Positions 50,055 through 59,456 of a stretch of DNA of 64,000 bases are shown piece after piece. The notes below the pieces were generated by a model that was given only the letters and a program-made list of their open reading frames with translations, was not told where the DNA came from and made no database searches. The position numbers were made by a program, and so were the translations under genes. How positions within the stretch are numbered: position 1 is the stretch's first letter; each line of letters starts with the position of its first letter. Origin of the DNA: Bacteroidota bacterium (GTDB taxonomy: Bacteria > Bacteroidota > Bacteroidia > Flavobacteriales > Flavobacteriaceae); NCBI GenBank assembly GCA_024279425.1, contig JAJRRO010000016.1, positions 1-64,000 of the forward strand. Reading direction: 5' to 3'.

Positions 50055-51683
50055 ATGAACCTAAAGTTCAACAAAAACGAAGATCATAATACGTTGCAAT
50101 TGGCCCAACTCAAAAAAAGGCTTGCCCAGGTAAAATTGGGAGGGGGAAAACCCCGGATTGAAAAACAACATGCACAAGGCAAATTGACGGCCAGGGAGCG
50201 TATAGCCCACCTTTTGGACTCTGATGAAGACAGCATCGAAATCGGAGCCTTGGTTGGCGAGGGCATGTACGAGGAACATGGTGGATGTCCGTCTGGAGGT
50301 GTTGTTGTCAAAATGGGACACGTTAAAGGAAAATTATGCGTAGTCGTAGCCAATGATGCAACGGTTAAGGCGGGTGCTTGGTTTCCCATAACGGCTAAAA
50401 AGAACCTTCGTGCGCAAGAAATTGCCATCGAAAACCGATTGCCCATCATATATTTGGTTGATAGTGCAGGAGTATATCTACCTATGCAAGATGAGATATT
50501 CCCAGATAAAGAACATTTTGGGCGCATATTTAGGAACAATGCAATTATGAGCAGTATGGGAATTACCCAAATTGCAGCAATTATGGGTAGTTGTGTGGCA
50601 GGTGGGGCCTACCTCCCCATAATGAGTGATGAGGCCATAATTGTTGATAAAACAGGAAGCATATTTTTGGCAGGAAGTTATTTGGTCAAAGCTGCCATTG
50701 GGGAGGAAGTTGACAATGAAACCTTGGGAGGCGCTACCACACATAGTGAAATAAGTGGGGTTACGGATTATAAGGCCAAGGATGATAAAGATGCATTGGA
50801 TAAAATAAAAAACATCATTGACAAAATCGGGGATTTTGATACAGCCGGATTCAATCGCGATAAACCGCAAAAACCCAAGGAAAGAATTGCGGATATCTAC
50901 GGAATTCTTCCAGGCTCAAGAACGGAGCAGTATGATATGAGGGAAATCATCAAACGATTAGTGGATGGTTCTGATTTCGAGGAATACAAAAAAGGTTATG
51001 GAAAGACTTTATTAACCGGCTATGCCCGTATCGATGGTTGGGCGGTCGGTATTGTGGCCAATCAACGAAAAGTTGTTAAGACGAAAAAGGGAGAAATGCA
51101 GTTTGGTGGGGTTATTTATTCAGATTCAGCGGATAAGGCTACGCGGTTCATTGCCAATTGTAATCAAAAGAAAATCCCCTTGGTGTTCTTACAGGATGTT
51201 ACAGGTTTCATGGTCGGAAGTAAAAGTGAGCAGGGAGGTATAATCAAAGATGGAGCTAAAATGGTAAATGCGGTTAGTAATTCGGTTGTACCAAAGTTCA
51301 CCATTATAATAGGGAATAGTTATGGGGCCGGGAATTATGCCATGTGCGGAAAGGCCTATGACCCAAGGCTCATTGCTGCATGGCCAAGTGCCGAACTCGC
51401 TGTTATGAGCGGCAATTCGGCCGCCAAGGTCTTATTACAAATAGAAAAAGCCTCGTTGAAAAAGAAAGGTAAAACCATTACCAAAGCCAAGGAAGAAGCA
51501 TTATTCAATAAAATCAAAGAGCGTTACGATGACCAAGTATCTCCTTATTATGCTGCGGCCCGATTATGGACAGATGCCATTATTGACCCTTTGGAAACCC
51601 GTAAATGGATTGCAATGGGCATTGAAGCCGCGAACCATGCACCAATAGATAAACGTTTCAATATGGGGGTACTGCAGGTTTAA
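50055..51683 (+). CDS. Acyl-CoA carboxylase, carboxyltransferase beta subunit
   Basis: A 542-residue carboxyltransferase, started at ATG 50055. The N-half has GKPRIEKQHAQGKLTARERI, then the biotin-site IYLVDSAGVYLPMQDEIFPD and VAGGAYLPIMSDEAII. The C-half has PLVFLQDVTGFMVGSKSEQGGIIKDGAKMV and IGNSYGAGNYAMCGKAYDPR, the acyl-CoA oxyanion glycine motifs. It works with a biotin-carboxylase/BCCP alpha subunit encoded elsewhere. The sequence fits methylcrotonyl- or propionyl-CoA carboxylase; the acyl substrate cannot be told. Its end overlaps the convergent plug-TPR gene by 4 nt. Confidence 0.9.
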   Translation: MNLKFNKNEDHNTLQLAQLKKRLAQVKLGGGKPRIEKQHAQGKLTARERIAHLLDSDEDSIEIGALVGEGMYEEHGGCPSGGVVVKMGHVKGKLCVVVANDATVKAGAWFPITAKKNLRAQEIAIENRLPIIYLVDSAGVYLPMQDEIFPDKEHFGRIFRNNAIMSSMGITQIAAIMGSCVAGGAYLPIMSDEAIIVDKTGSIFLAGSYLVKAAIGEEVDNETLGGATTHSEISGVTDYKAKDDKDALDKIKNIIDKIGDFDTAGFNRDKPQKPKERIADIYGILPGSRTEQYDMREIIKRLVDGSDFEEYKKGYGKTLLTGYARIDGWAVGIVANQRKVVKTKKGEMQFGGVIYSDSADKATRFIANCNQKKIPLVFLQDVTGFMVGSKSEQGGIIKDGAKMVNAVSNSVVPKFTIIIGNSYGAGNYAMCGKAYDPRLIAAWPSAELAVMSGNSAAKVLLQIEKASLKKKGKTITKAKEEALFNKIKERYDDQVSPYYAAARLWTDAIIDPLETRKWIAMGIEAANHAPIDKRFNMGVLQV

Positions 51684-53419
51684 CTTGATATAGATTTTGA
51701 ATCTAAGTCAATAGTCATTAGATGCATATTTAAATTCTCCTTCTGAAACCTGAATACTTTTAACTCTTTTCGTTGCGAAGGTTTACTATAATCAAAATAA
51801 ATGGTAGCCTTCAAGTATGTTGGTTCAAAAGATTTGTTGCCAAAATATTTTAAGTTAAATTGCCATTTACCTCCTAATTCTTTATTCAGAAAGAATTGTT
51901 TACTTGAATAACCTCGTATTTTTTCATCTTCAATACGTTTGGGATTACTTTCAAATGAATGTTTCCAAGTATAATAATTGGGTGGATTCATGCATTGCAA
52001 ATCAAATTCCGCTTCCCCATTGTTCCACTCCAATAGTACACGAATGGGGCTATATCCAAGTACCTGTTCAATATCCTTAACCTTCGAAGACAATTCCATT
52101 TTATTCAATGTCAAAAGATTATGAGATTCAATGTTGATAATAGAATCAATCCCATTTTGTGGAACTTCTATCCTATTTAATATAGATCTCGCATATAACT
52201 TCAATGCCTTTTTATGTTTCCCCAATTCAGAATTGATGTTGGCCAAATCCCTGAAAGACTGTAAATGATTTGGGCGAATTGAGGAGATGGCCTGGTAAAT
52301 CTGCATTGCTGCTGTTAAGTCTTCGTTTTTCTCATACGTATATGCCAAAGCTTTTAAAATCACAGCATTGTTTGAATGCTTCTTCTTAATCGAATTCCAT
52401 ATTTCTTCTGCCTTCTCCCTGTTCTGCCATTCGCTCATAAAATAGTTACCCACTTGGATCGCATCATAAGGAGATTCCATAAATTTCTCTTTCTTCGTTT
52501 CAAAGACCTGAATTGCCTTTTTTTCAGAATCACAATCATATAAATATTTCAAGCTTGTGGGGGTTTCAGAATTCCAATCAATTGTAGAAAATGCTTCCAC
52601 TACCCTTTTCTTACTAAGCTTTATAGAATCTTTGAATTTTTGGGTCAATTTAGGATTAGTATATTTTCCCCGTTTTGTATTTATGACAATGATACCGCCA
52701 TGGCCTCTTCTACCATATCTTCCAGAGGCCCCGATTCCTCGGATGACAGCTATCCTATCTATTTCCTGAACAGCTAGAAATAATGGCGGTGTATCCATTA
52801 TAACACCATCAACATCATATATCGCCGCCTTTTGACCTCCTAATAAAGAAGTTGTCGTTCTAAGATAAATGAACGTCCTTTCTTCATCAAATATGTCACC
52901 TTTATAAGATATGTCTCCCATGAATTTACCCCGCATGGCCTCCAAAAAGGTGGGGGCCGCTTTATTCAATTCTACTCCATCTATTATCGTCATTGATAAT
53001 GCCGACCTACGCTTGTCCAATATTCCGGTGGATGTTAGGATTAAATCCTTATTGTTATCAAACTCCAATTGTCTTTCCAAAGCATTTTTTCGTCTATATT
53101 TCTTGACGACCACTTCATCCAGCTCGTTTACGTTGGGAACCATCCGAATATTTAAAATGCGGGTAACGTCTTCCACAATGACCTTTACCCTCTTCATACC
53201 CAAATGATTGTAAATCAGTTCTTCTTCGGGTTTGGCGTAAATAGTGTATTCTCCATTTTTATTCGTTTGGACACCATTTTGAGTTCCCTTTACAGAGATA
53301 CTTACACCCGATAGTGGACTCTTGGAATTGGTAACAACACCGGTTATCCTTTGAATATTATCCTGGGTATACACATTTATAAAGAAAAGTAAAACAATAA
53401 AGCGAAATAAGGTTTTCAT
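51680..53419 (-). CDS. Plug-TPR fusion: CarboxypepD-reg and TonB-plug domains without a barrel
   Basis: A 579-residue exported protein (signal RFIVLLFFINVYTQ). Residues 20-110 form a CarboxypepD-reg fold (RITGVVTNSKSPLSGVSISVKG). Residues 115-255 match a TonB-dependent receptor plug (IDRIAVIRGIGASGRYGRRGHGGIIVINTKRG). No transmembrane barrel follows. Instead there are about three tetratricopeptide repeats (residues 320-430, for example ALAYTYEKNEDLTAAMQIYQAI, NINSELGKHKKALKLYA) and a DUF2135/YfaP-like beta domain (ILEWNNGEAEFDLQCMNPP) at the end. The domain order is unusual. A periplasmic or surface adaptor role is an inference. It overlaps the carboxylase gene by 4 nt. Confidence 0.8.
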   Translation of the reverse strand: MKTLFRFIVLLFFINVYTQDNIQRITGVVTNSKSPLSGVSISVKGTQNGVQTNKNGEYTIYAKPEEELIYNHLGMKRVKVIVEDVTRILNIRMVPNVNELDEVVVKKYRRKNALERQLEFDNNKDLILTSTGILDKRRSALSMTIIDGVELNKAAPTFLEAMRGKFMGDISYKGDIFDEERTFIYLRTTTSLLGGQKAAIYDVDGVIMDTPPLFLAVQEIDRIAVIRGIGASGRYGRRGHGGIIVINTKRGKYTNPKLTQKFKDSIKLSKKRVVEAFSTIDWNSETPTSLKYLYDCDSEKKAIQVFETKKEKFMESPYDAIQVGNYFMSEWQNREKAEEIWNSIKKKHSNNAVILKALAYTYEKNEDLTAAMQIYQAISSIRPNHLQSFRDLANINSELGKHKKALKLYARSILNRIEVPQNGIDSIINIESHNLLTLNKMELSSKVKDIEQVLGYSPIRVLLEWNNGEAEFDLQCMNPPNYYTWKHSFESNPKRIEDEKIRGYSSKQFFLNKELGGKWQFNLKYFGNKSFEPTYLKATIYFDYSKPSQRKELKVFRFQKENLNMHLMTIDLDSKSISS

Positions 53420-53466
53420 TTAATGGTCGGTTTTTAAGTTTTATCCTATAAAAATAATGCCTAACC

Positions 53467-54813
53467 CTAGTTCCCTTGATGGGATTTCACTCTGGGAATC
53501 AATAACAATTCGGTTTGTCTGCCATTGACATAGCGAAAACCATTTTCAGCGTAAAACCCAGCTTCTTCAAGCATGATACGAATGTCCCTTTTCCATTCTG
53601 GGATAGTTACCATAGTGTTCAACTCTATGGCGTATACCGTATTGGGGTTTAAAGGGTAGTTTTCACCATCATCTTTCATAACCCCTCCTTGGGCATCCCA
53701 CATACCAATTGTTGTACCTGCCGAATGTCCATAAAGTCCTAACGGATGTGTATAAATTGCAGGTCGAAGTCCTTCTTTTTTTGCATCTTGAAGTGCCTTT
53801 GCCAAAATCTCATTACCCGTTCTTCCCGTTATCATATTTGAAGTTAAAAAATCTTGGACCTTATTCCCATCCTTTAAAGCATCAACAAGAAATTTTGGTG
53901 CAGTCTTTTCTTCAGGTTGTAAAACACAGGCCAATTCCTGACAATCCGTATTCAAACGCAAATAGGTAATGCCAAAATCGCAATGCAACAAATCGCCGGG
54001 AAGTATGACCATATCATTCGGGCGTCCAGAAAATGAATACAAATGACCCACTAATTCGTTACTAGTTCGTTGCACATCGACCGTTGGATGAAACCAGGTT
54101 TCCAAACCCAAATCGGTTACCTTTTGGCGCATCCACCATTCCACTTCAGTAGTAGTGGTTATACCCGCTGTGATTACTTTTTCTGAAAATGCCTCGGCTA
54201 TGATATCATGGGTAACATCTACCAATTGATTAAAGATCACCATTTCACGTTCGGTACGAGTCTCGATCCAACCGACAGCCAATTGCTCTGCAGAAACCAC
54301 CTTTTTATGAAGTTTTTTAGGTAGGTTTTTCATGAACTCGTCATAATCTGTCTTGTCGAGTCCGTCTGCAATATTATGGTCCTTGGAGTAATTGAGTCCA
54401 ATTTTGGTTGGGTTTCGCTCCTCAATCAACTGAATTAACCTTGCCCATTGGTTGGGTTCTTCTTCCTTGTTCCATGCCGATTCTATATTATCGCCAACAT
54501 TATATCGTGCAACTGCCAATTTCTCAATCGTGTTCTTTGGCTTGTTCCTGTAGAAAATCAAAATAGTACGTCTTCTAGCGTTAAGCCAGGTTGAGGGCAA
54601 CATGGTTCTTAAGACAGGGTCTTCGTTGTATTCCCGGGAAATAACAACCCACATGTCAATATCCGTTTTATCCATCAAATCGGGCAAAAGGTTATTGAAA
54701 CGGTCTTCCAAAATCTCATCGATAACCCTTGCCCGTTTCCTTTCCGGAAGAATTTGTTGAGAATTGACAGCAAATGTAATCACTGACAATAAAAGGAAAA
54801 AAGATTTTTTCAT
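53467..54813 (-). CDS. Secreted M24-family Xaa-Pro-type peptidase
   Basis: A 448-residue protein with a signal peptide (KKSFFLLLSVITFAVNSQQ). The N-domain (residues 25-180) resembles creatinase/prolidase N-domains. The C-domain has the pita-bread metal site: Asp in LLHCDFGITYLRLNTDCQ, His in YTHPLGLYGHSAGTTIG, and Glu in YAIELNTMV and MLEEAGFY. The family removes N-terminal residues next to proline using two metals. Secretion is unusual for housekeeping aminopeptidase P and points to extracellular peptide use. It lies 55 nt from menE but the two are not clearly co-transcribed. Confidence 0.9.
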   Translation of the reverse strand: MKKSFFLLLSVITFAVNSQQILPERKRARVIDEILEDRFNNLLPDLMDKTDIDMWVVISREYNEDPVLRTMLPSTWLNARRRTILIFYRNKPKNTIEKLAVARYNVGDNIESAWNKEEEPNQWARLIQLIEERNPTKIGLNYSKDHNIADGLDKTDYDEFMKNLPKKLHKKVVSAEQLAVGWIETRTEREMVIFNQLVDVTHDIIAEAFSEKVITAGITTTTEVEWWMRQKVTDLGLETWFHPTVDVQRTSNELVGHLYSFSGRPNDMVILPGDLLHCDFGITYLRLNTDCQELACVLQPEEKTAPKFLVDALKDGNKVQDFLTSNMITGRTGNEILAKALQDAKKEGLRPAIYTHPLGLYGHSAGTTIGMWDAQGGVMKDDGENYPLNPNTVYAIELNTMVTIPEWKRDIRIMLEEAGFYAENGFRYVNGRQTELLLIPRVKSHQGN

Positions 54814-54868
54814 GGGTCTAGTTTAAGTATTTGAAAGTACAAAATATCAAAGTGTTTGAAAAGTCAGA

Positions 54869-55960
54869 TTACCCTAATATTTGTTGAAGTGTGTACTTCC
54901 TTGAAACCTTACCATTTTCAGTCTCAATGAAATCAGAAACACAAACTATTTCCTTGGGAACTTCATACTTCTCAAGCTCCTTCATAGACTTTAGCTTCTT
55001 TAGAAAAGCTACTTTATCAACTTCCCCCTCAACAACGAGTACTATTTTTTGCCCCAGTTTCTCATCGGGCATTCCTGCAATAAAAAAACGATTATTGATA
55101 ACTGATTCTAGCTTTCCTTCAATTCGCTCTGGTATTATTTTCACACCACCAGAGTTTATGATATTGTCATAACGCCCAAGCCATTCAAATTGAGTATCCG
55201 AGATAATCTTTACAATATCATTGGTAACTATGGTTTCGGGATTTACCTCTGGCGCATTTATTATCAAGCAATCTCTTTCGTCCTTTTTTATCGTAATACC
55301 TGGAAGCACTATAAATGAGTTCTCGACTCCGCTCGAACAGACAGTTTGTTCTATCTTTCTCACGGCGATATGGGTAATGGTCTCGGTCATTCCATAGGTT
55401 TCAAAAATCTGTGCTCTTGTTAGTTGAGCTTTTTCCCTTAGTTTTTTTGAAATTGGCGCACCACCGACGATAAGCTTTTTTATTTGGTTTATTTGCTCGA
55501 GAGCAGCTTCAAGTTGTAAGGGTACCATGGCACAAAAATCATAGGTCTTAGTATTACCCAACAATGGGTTCGAAGCGGGTAGGACTAAATCTAACTCCAA
55601 CCCCAAGACCATTGCCCTTGCCAACATCATCTTACCGGCAATATATGCTGCGGAAAGACAAAGCAACGTGGAATCTCCAGGTTTTAAATCAAAGAATTCC
55701 CCAGTGGCCAAGGCAGAATTGACCATTAGCTGCTTTTTTAAAGAGATAAGCTTCGGCCTACCCGTAGATCCAGATGTTCTAACTCGCAATATTGGGCTGT
55801 AATCTATCCAGTCCAATAAAAAATGACCTACAATTTGTTCATGTGGCTCTCCCTCTTTTATAAGGCTATAACCTACTTCATCCAAATCCTTGAACGAAAT
55901 GGGAAACCCATTTAATTTAAATCTTGGGTGTACCTTAAGGTAAGGAGGTCGCATCGGCAT
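54869..55960 (-). CDS. menE: o-Succinylbenzoate-CoA ligase
   Basis: A 363-residue, short member of the AMP-forming acyl-CoA synthetase family. The P-loop is RVRTSGSTGRPKLISLKK near residue 58, the acyl/AMP motif is FETYGMTETITHIAV, and FEWLGRYDNIINSGGVKIIPERIE with terminal NGKVSRKY supplies the catalytic hinge and Lys. It activates o-succinylbenzoate for menaquinone synthesis. Context decides the assignment: menC is two genes upstream and a CPBP protease gene overlaps the start. Shortness relative to about 450-residue relatives is normal for this lineage. The start may be ATG 55960 or 55954. Confidence 0.85.
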   Translation of the reverse strand: MPMRPPYLKVHPRFKLNGFPISFKDLDEVGYSLIKEGEPHEQIVGHFLLDWIDYSPILRVRTSGSTGRPKLISLKKQLMVNSALATGEFFDLKPGDSTLLCLSAAYIAGKMMLARAMVLGLELDLVLPASNPLLGNTKTYDFCAMVPLQLEAALEQINQIKKLIVGGAPISKKLREKAQLTRAQIFETYGMTETITHIAVRKIEQTVCSSGVENSFIVLPGITIKKDERDCLIINAPEVNPETIVTNDIVKIISDTQFEWLGRYDNIINSGGVKIIPERIEGKLESVINNRFFIAGMPDEKLGQKIVLVVEGEVDKVAFLKKLKSMKELEKYEVPKEIVCVSDFIETENGKVSRKYTLQQILG

Positions 55961-56873
55961 TTCGAGCTAAATAGATATCTTTCGTCATTACTTTACCCGT
56001 CAATCGTTCTTTCCAATGGGACCAACCATATTTTTTGGAAAATACCCAAAGTAGTATCGGATAAATAATCAAAACAGGAATGAAAACATCCCATCCCAAG
56101 GTTGGTTCGGACACATCCTTATAAATAGAATTGGTCTGGAACGCTGTCCAATCAGCAGTAACCAACAATGCAGTAATAAGATTATTTGCAGCATGAAAAC
56201 CAAGGGAAAGTTCCAAACCTTCATCCATTAATGTCAAAATCCCCAGAAAGAGACCAGTTCCTATATAAAATACCATAATGCCATAGCCCAACTTACCTAC
56301 TTCCGGGTTTGCCATATGCATCACCCCAAAAAGTACAGATGTCACCAGCAATGGAACCCAGCGATTTCTGGCCAAAATACCAAAACCTTGCATTAAATGC
56401 CCCCTAAAAAGATATTCTTCAAAGCTGGTCTGCAAGGGTATCAAAAAAATGGCCATTACCATTAGAATTAGAAATGGTATTGGTTTGAAATTAAAAACAT
56501 AATCCTCTGGTGACATCATTATATCGAGCCCCATCAAAACGGCGGTTATACCGCCCCAAAGTACAAATGCGAAAACCGTTCGTTTCCAATCAACCTTCTT
56601 TCTAGAGGTGGTCAATGACACAAGAGACTGACCGTGAACGAGATATACCCAACCAAGGATTCCGAAAAAGCCAACTACCAATGGCCCGAGTGCTAGTATA
56701 AAAAATAAGTTAAGCCCTATTGTATCAATCATCTCCTTCATCATAACATCCACATCAACAGGTGAATTAATCGTCATTAGATAATTAACAACCATCAACG
56801 AGGAAAAACACAAAATGGGAATCCAATATTTCCACAAACCTATGTTACCCTTATACCCTTGTTCTATATACAT
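55935..56873 (-). CDS. CPBP-family intramembrane glutamic endopeptidase
   Basis: A 312-residue membrane protein with about eight helices. The catalytic motifs are EEYLFRGHLMQGF (EExxxR) near residue 158, VLFGVMHMANPEVG (FxxxH) and a third motif HAANNLI. The CAAX/Rce1-like family cleaves or modifies membrane peptides. It is embedded between menC and menE with overlaps of 10 and 26 nt, so all three are translated together. Why a protease sits in the menaquinone operon is unknown; it may simply ride along. Confidence 0.87.
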   Translation of the reverse strand: MYIEQGYKGNIGLWKYWIPILCFSSLMVVNYLMTINSPVDVDVMMKEMIDTIGLNLFFILALGPLVVGFFGILGWVYLVHGQSLVSLTTSRKKVDWKRTVFAFVLWGGITAVLMGLDIMMSPEDYVFNFKPIPFLILMVMAIFLIPLQTSFEEYLFRGHLMQGFGILARNRWVPLLVTSVLFGVMHMANPEVGKLGYGIMVFYIGTGLFLGILTLMDEGLELSLGFHAANNLITALLVTADWTAFQTNSIYKDVSEPTLGWDVFIPVLIIYPILLWVFSKKYGWSHWKERLTGKVMTKDIYLARNADATSLP

Positions 56874-57916
56874 AAACTTTCTATTAAATTAGATTTCCAA
56901 GTTTTTTCGTTGTCGCTGTAAATATATCCTTTTTCAACTTTTAACGGGCATTCAATGTTATTTGTAAATAGACCGCCTGTTCCCAGCCCCTGCGGCATTG
57001 CACTTTTTAAAGTGTATGCCCATTGTGCAATTGCGTTAAGCCCTATGTTACTTTCCAGGGCACTAGTAATCCACCAACCTATTCCAAGCCTATTGGCAAT
57101 CGAGATCCATTCCTCACTGCCTTGGAATCCACCCACCAAACTTGGTTTGAGAATGATATATTGTGGTCGGATTGTTCGTAATAATTCCTCCTTACGAGCT
57201 ACTTCCAGAATACCGATTAATTCTTCATCCAAGGCAATGGGTATTGGAGATGTTTCACATAACTCCTTCATTTTTAATAGGTTACCTTGTTTTATGGGTT
57301 GCTCGATAGAGTGGATATCAAAGTTTGATAGGACTTGAAGTTTTCCAGCTGCTTTTCCTGGTTCAAAAGCCCCATTGGCATCTATCCGCAGCTCTATTTC
57401 ATCCTTTGAATATCTATTCCGAATAGATTCCAGGAGTGAAATCTCTGATTGAAAATCAATGGCCCCAATTTTCATTTTAATGCAATTGAAGCCCTCTTTC
57501 AACTTTGTCTGAATCTGATCAAGCATAAAATCTTGATTACCCATCCAAATAAGTCCATTTATAGGAATATGATCTTTACCGTCGGTAAAAGCAGAAGGAA
57601 ACAATACAAACGGGTCCTCTGATGTGACAGATAAAAAAGCCTGTTCTATCCCAAATTGAATACTGGGAAATGATCTAAGCTCATTTAACAATCGCTGTTT
57701 TCCCATTTTGATATTATCACAGACCCAACGTAACTTTTCCTCATATTCAGGAATGTCATCACAACTCAACCCTCTAAATAGTCCACATTCACCAATCCCA
57801 AATTTTCTATCATTTTCAAGGATTAGAAACCATGTTTCCTTTTGGGTGAATATTCCCCTAGAGGTGCCGCTGGGTCGTTTAAAATCAAGAATGTATTTTT
57901 TTACTGTGGCTTTCAT
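56864..57916 (-). CDS. menC: o-Succinylbenzoate synthase
   Basis: A 350-residue enolase-superfamily enzyme. The first catalytic Lys is in CIKMKIG near residue 162, the metal ligands are RIDANGAF, SIEQPI and ALDEEL, and the second Lys is in YIILKPSLVGG. GIGECGLFRGLS is the N-terminal capping signature. It dehydrates SHCHC to o-succinylbenzoate in menaquinone synthesis. It is the first gene of the menC-CPBP-menE operon, with a promoter at 57927-57960, and diverges from an SDR gene. Confidence 0.92.
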   Translation of the reverse strand: MKATVKKYILDFKRPSGTSRGIFTQKETWFLILENDRKFGIGECGLFRGLSCDDIPEYEEKLRWVCDNIKMGKQRLLNELRSFPSIQFGIEQAFLSVTSEDPFVLFPSAFTDGKDHIPINGLIWMGNQDFMLDQIQTKLKEGFNCIKMKIGAIDFQSEISLLESIRNRYSKDEIELRIDANGAFEPGKAAGKLQVLSNFDIHSIEQPIKQGNLLKMKELCETSPIPIALDEELIGILEVARKEELLRTIRPQYIILKPSLVGGFQGSEEWISIANRLGIGWWITSALESNIGLNAIAQWAYTLKSAMPQGLGTGGLFTNNIECPLKVEKGYIYSDNEKTWKSNLIESLCI

Positions 57917-57926
57917 TGGTTACTGC

Positions 57927-57960
57927 CAAATTTAACTATATTTTGCATTTAAAAGCCAAA
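57927..57960 (-). promoter_or_regulatory. Promoter of the menC operon
   Basis: Minus-strand TTTG (57957-57960), 22-nt spacer, then TAAATTTG (57927-57934). The leader to ATG 57916 is about 4-5 nt, so the transcript is nearly leaderless. Confidence 0.55.
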
Positions 57961-57963
57961 GAA

Positions 57964-58758
57964 ATGCAACGTATAAATGGTAAAGTAATTTGGATTACCG
58001 GTGCCTCATCGGGAATTGGCGAAGCACTTACATATGCCCTGGACAAGAAAGATTGTAAACTGATCATATCTGCAAGGGATGAGGCTGCCCTTGAGCGGGT
58101 AAAAAGCAATTGTCAAGATAGCGACACTATTAAAATACTACCAATAGACCTAGCGAATTTTGATGAAATGCCAGGGAAAGTTGAACAAGCACTCTCTCAT
58201 TTTCAAAAAGTGGATATTCTAGTCAATAATGCTGGAATAAGTCAGCGTTCCCTGATTTTGGATACCGACTTTGAGGTATATAAGAGGTTAATGGATATCA
58301 ATTATCTTGGAACAGTGGCATTGACCAAAGCACTTCTGCCCTATTTTGTCAAAAACAATGCAGGACACTATGTCGCTGTTACAAGTTTGATGGGGAAATT
58401 TGGATCGCCCTACCGATCAGGGTATTGTGGGGCCAAGCATGCGTTGCATGGATTTTTTGATGTTTTAAGAATGGAACATGACAAAAATGGAGTTGATGTC
58501 ACCCTTATTTGCCCTGGATTCGTGAGTACCAACTTGGCCAAAAATGCTTTGATAGCAGACGGCAGTCCCCAGAATACAAATGACATAGCCACTAAAAATG
58601 GATTACCCGCAGAAGTCTTTGCACAAAAAATGATACGGGCAATTGAAAGCAAGCGCTATGAGGCCTATATTGGTCGGGGAGAAACAAAAGGGGTTTATTT
58701 GAAACGATTTTTTCCCAAACTCCTCCATAAGGTTGTATTAAAAAGTCAGGTTAGATAG
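57964..58758 (+). CDS. SDR-family oxidoreductase, DHRS7-like
   Basis: A 264-residue short-chain dehydrogenase started at ATG 57964 (the frame open to 57916 begins with TTG and overlaps menC). The cofactor loop is ITGASSGIGEALT, with DILVNNAGISQRS, and the catalytic tetrad includes Ser in AVTSLMGKFGSP and YxxxK in YRSGYCGAKHAL. NAD(P) is required. The C-tail is basic and hydrophobic (KGVYLKRFFPKLLHKVVLKSQVR), suggesting membrane contact. The 3-ketosphinganine/3-ketocapnine reductases of Bacteroidota are also SDRs, so it is a possible third step to the sulfonolipid pair at 26-28 kb, but no linkage supports this. Confidence 0.88.
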   Translation: MQRINGKVIWITGASSGIGEALTYALDKKDCKLIISARDEAALERVKSNCQDSDTIKILPIDLANFDEMPGKVEQALSHFQKVDILVNNAGISQRSLILDTDFEVYKRLMDINYLGTVALTKALLPYFVKNNAGHYVAVTSLMGKFGSPYRSGYCGAKHALHGFFDVLRMEHDKNGVDVTLICPGFVSTNLAKNALIADGSPQNTNDIATKNGLPAEVFAQKMIRAIESKRYEAYIGRGETKGVYLKRFFPKLLHKVVLKSQVR

Positions 58759-59431
58759 TCATAGAAGCACCTATTTCAAGCAAATGCAATTTCTTCCCGG
58801 CTTCATCAAATTTCTTAATAGCCAGGTCATGGTCGATTTCAATATATCCAAAAGTATCGTAATGATATCCCAAAATAGCATTGCAATCGATGAAATCAGC
58901 CGCGACAACGGCATCATCAATTCCCATTGTAAAATTATCGCCAATGGGCAAAATGGCTAAATTTAGTTTAGTGGTCATGGGAATTAATTTCATATCCATG
59001 GTCAAAGCGGTATCTCCTGCGATATAAATGTGCTTCCCTTCAGAAGAAATAACAAACCCTCCTGGCTCACCTCCATAGGTTCCATCGGCAAAAGAAGAGG
59101 TATGAATGGCATTCACGTATTTTAGGTTTCCGAAATTGAATTTCCAATTGCCACCATGGTTCATGGGGTGTGTTTTTAGCTCCTTTCCTTGATAATGGGT
59201 TGCAATTTCATAATTACTTACCACAACAGTACCAGAGTTTTTTGCAATTTCCTCGACATCCAATGTATGGTCTTGGTGTGCATGGGTCACCAAAATATAA
59301 TCGGGGTTTAAATCTTGAATGTTGATTTTACCGGAGGCTTTTTCATTCCCGGAAATAAAGGGATCTACTAAAATCGTAGTGTTTTCGGTTTCAATCAAAA
59401 GAGAAGCGTGACCTAGAAAAGTGATTTTCAT
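58751..59431 (-). CDS. UPF0173-family metal-dependent hydrolase
   Basis: A 226-residue MBL-fold protein. The start MKITFLGHASLLIETENTTILVDPFISGNEKASGK is diagnostic of UPF0173. The metal motif is THAHQDHTLD (HxHxDH) near residues 49-58, with MNHGGNWKF, IAGDTALTMDMKL and GYHYDTFG. It presumably hydrolyses an unknown small ester or lactone in the cytosol. It overlaps the convergent SDR gene by 8 nt. A palindrome at 59433-59455 covers its -7 region. Confidence 0.92.
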   Translation of the reverse strand: MKITFLGHASLLIETENTTILVDPFISGNEKASGKINIQDLNPDYILVTHAHQDHTLDVEEIAKNSGTVVVSNYEIATHYQGKELKTHPMNHGGNWKFNFGNLKYVNAIHTSSFADGTYGGEPGGFVISSEGKHIYIAGDTALTMDMKLIPMTTKLNLAILPIGDNFTMGIDDAVVAADFIDCNAILGYHYDTFGYIEIDHDLAIKKFDEAGKKLHLLEIGASMTI

Positions 59432-59432
59432 T

Positions 59433-59455
59433 TTTGAAGTATTTAGTACTTCAAA
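59433..59455. promoter_or_regulatory. Perfect palindrome over the UPF0173 gene promoter, candidate operator
   Basis: TTTGAAGTA-TTTAG-TACTTCAAA, a 9-bp perfect inverted repeat. On the minus strand it overlaps the start of TAAATTTG (59452-59459), a -7 element that itself touches the histidine kinase stop. A dimeric repressor could bind here. Confidence 0.4.
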
Positions 59456-59456
59456 T

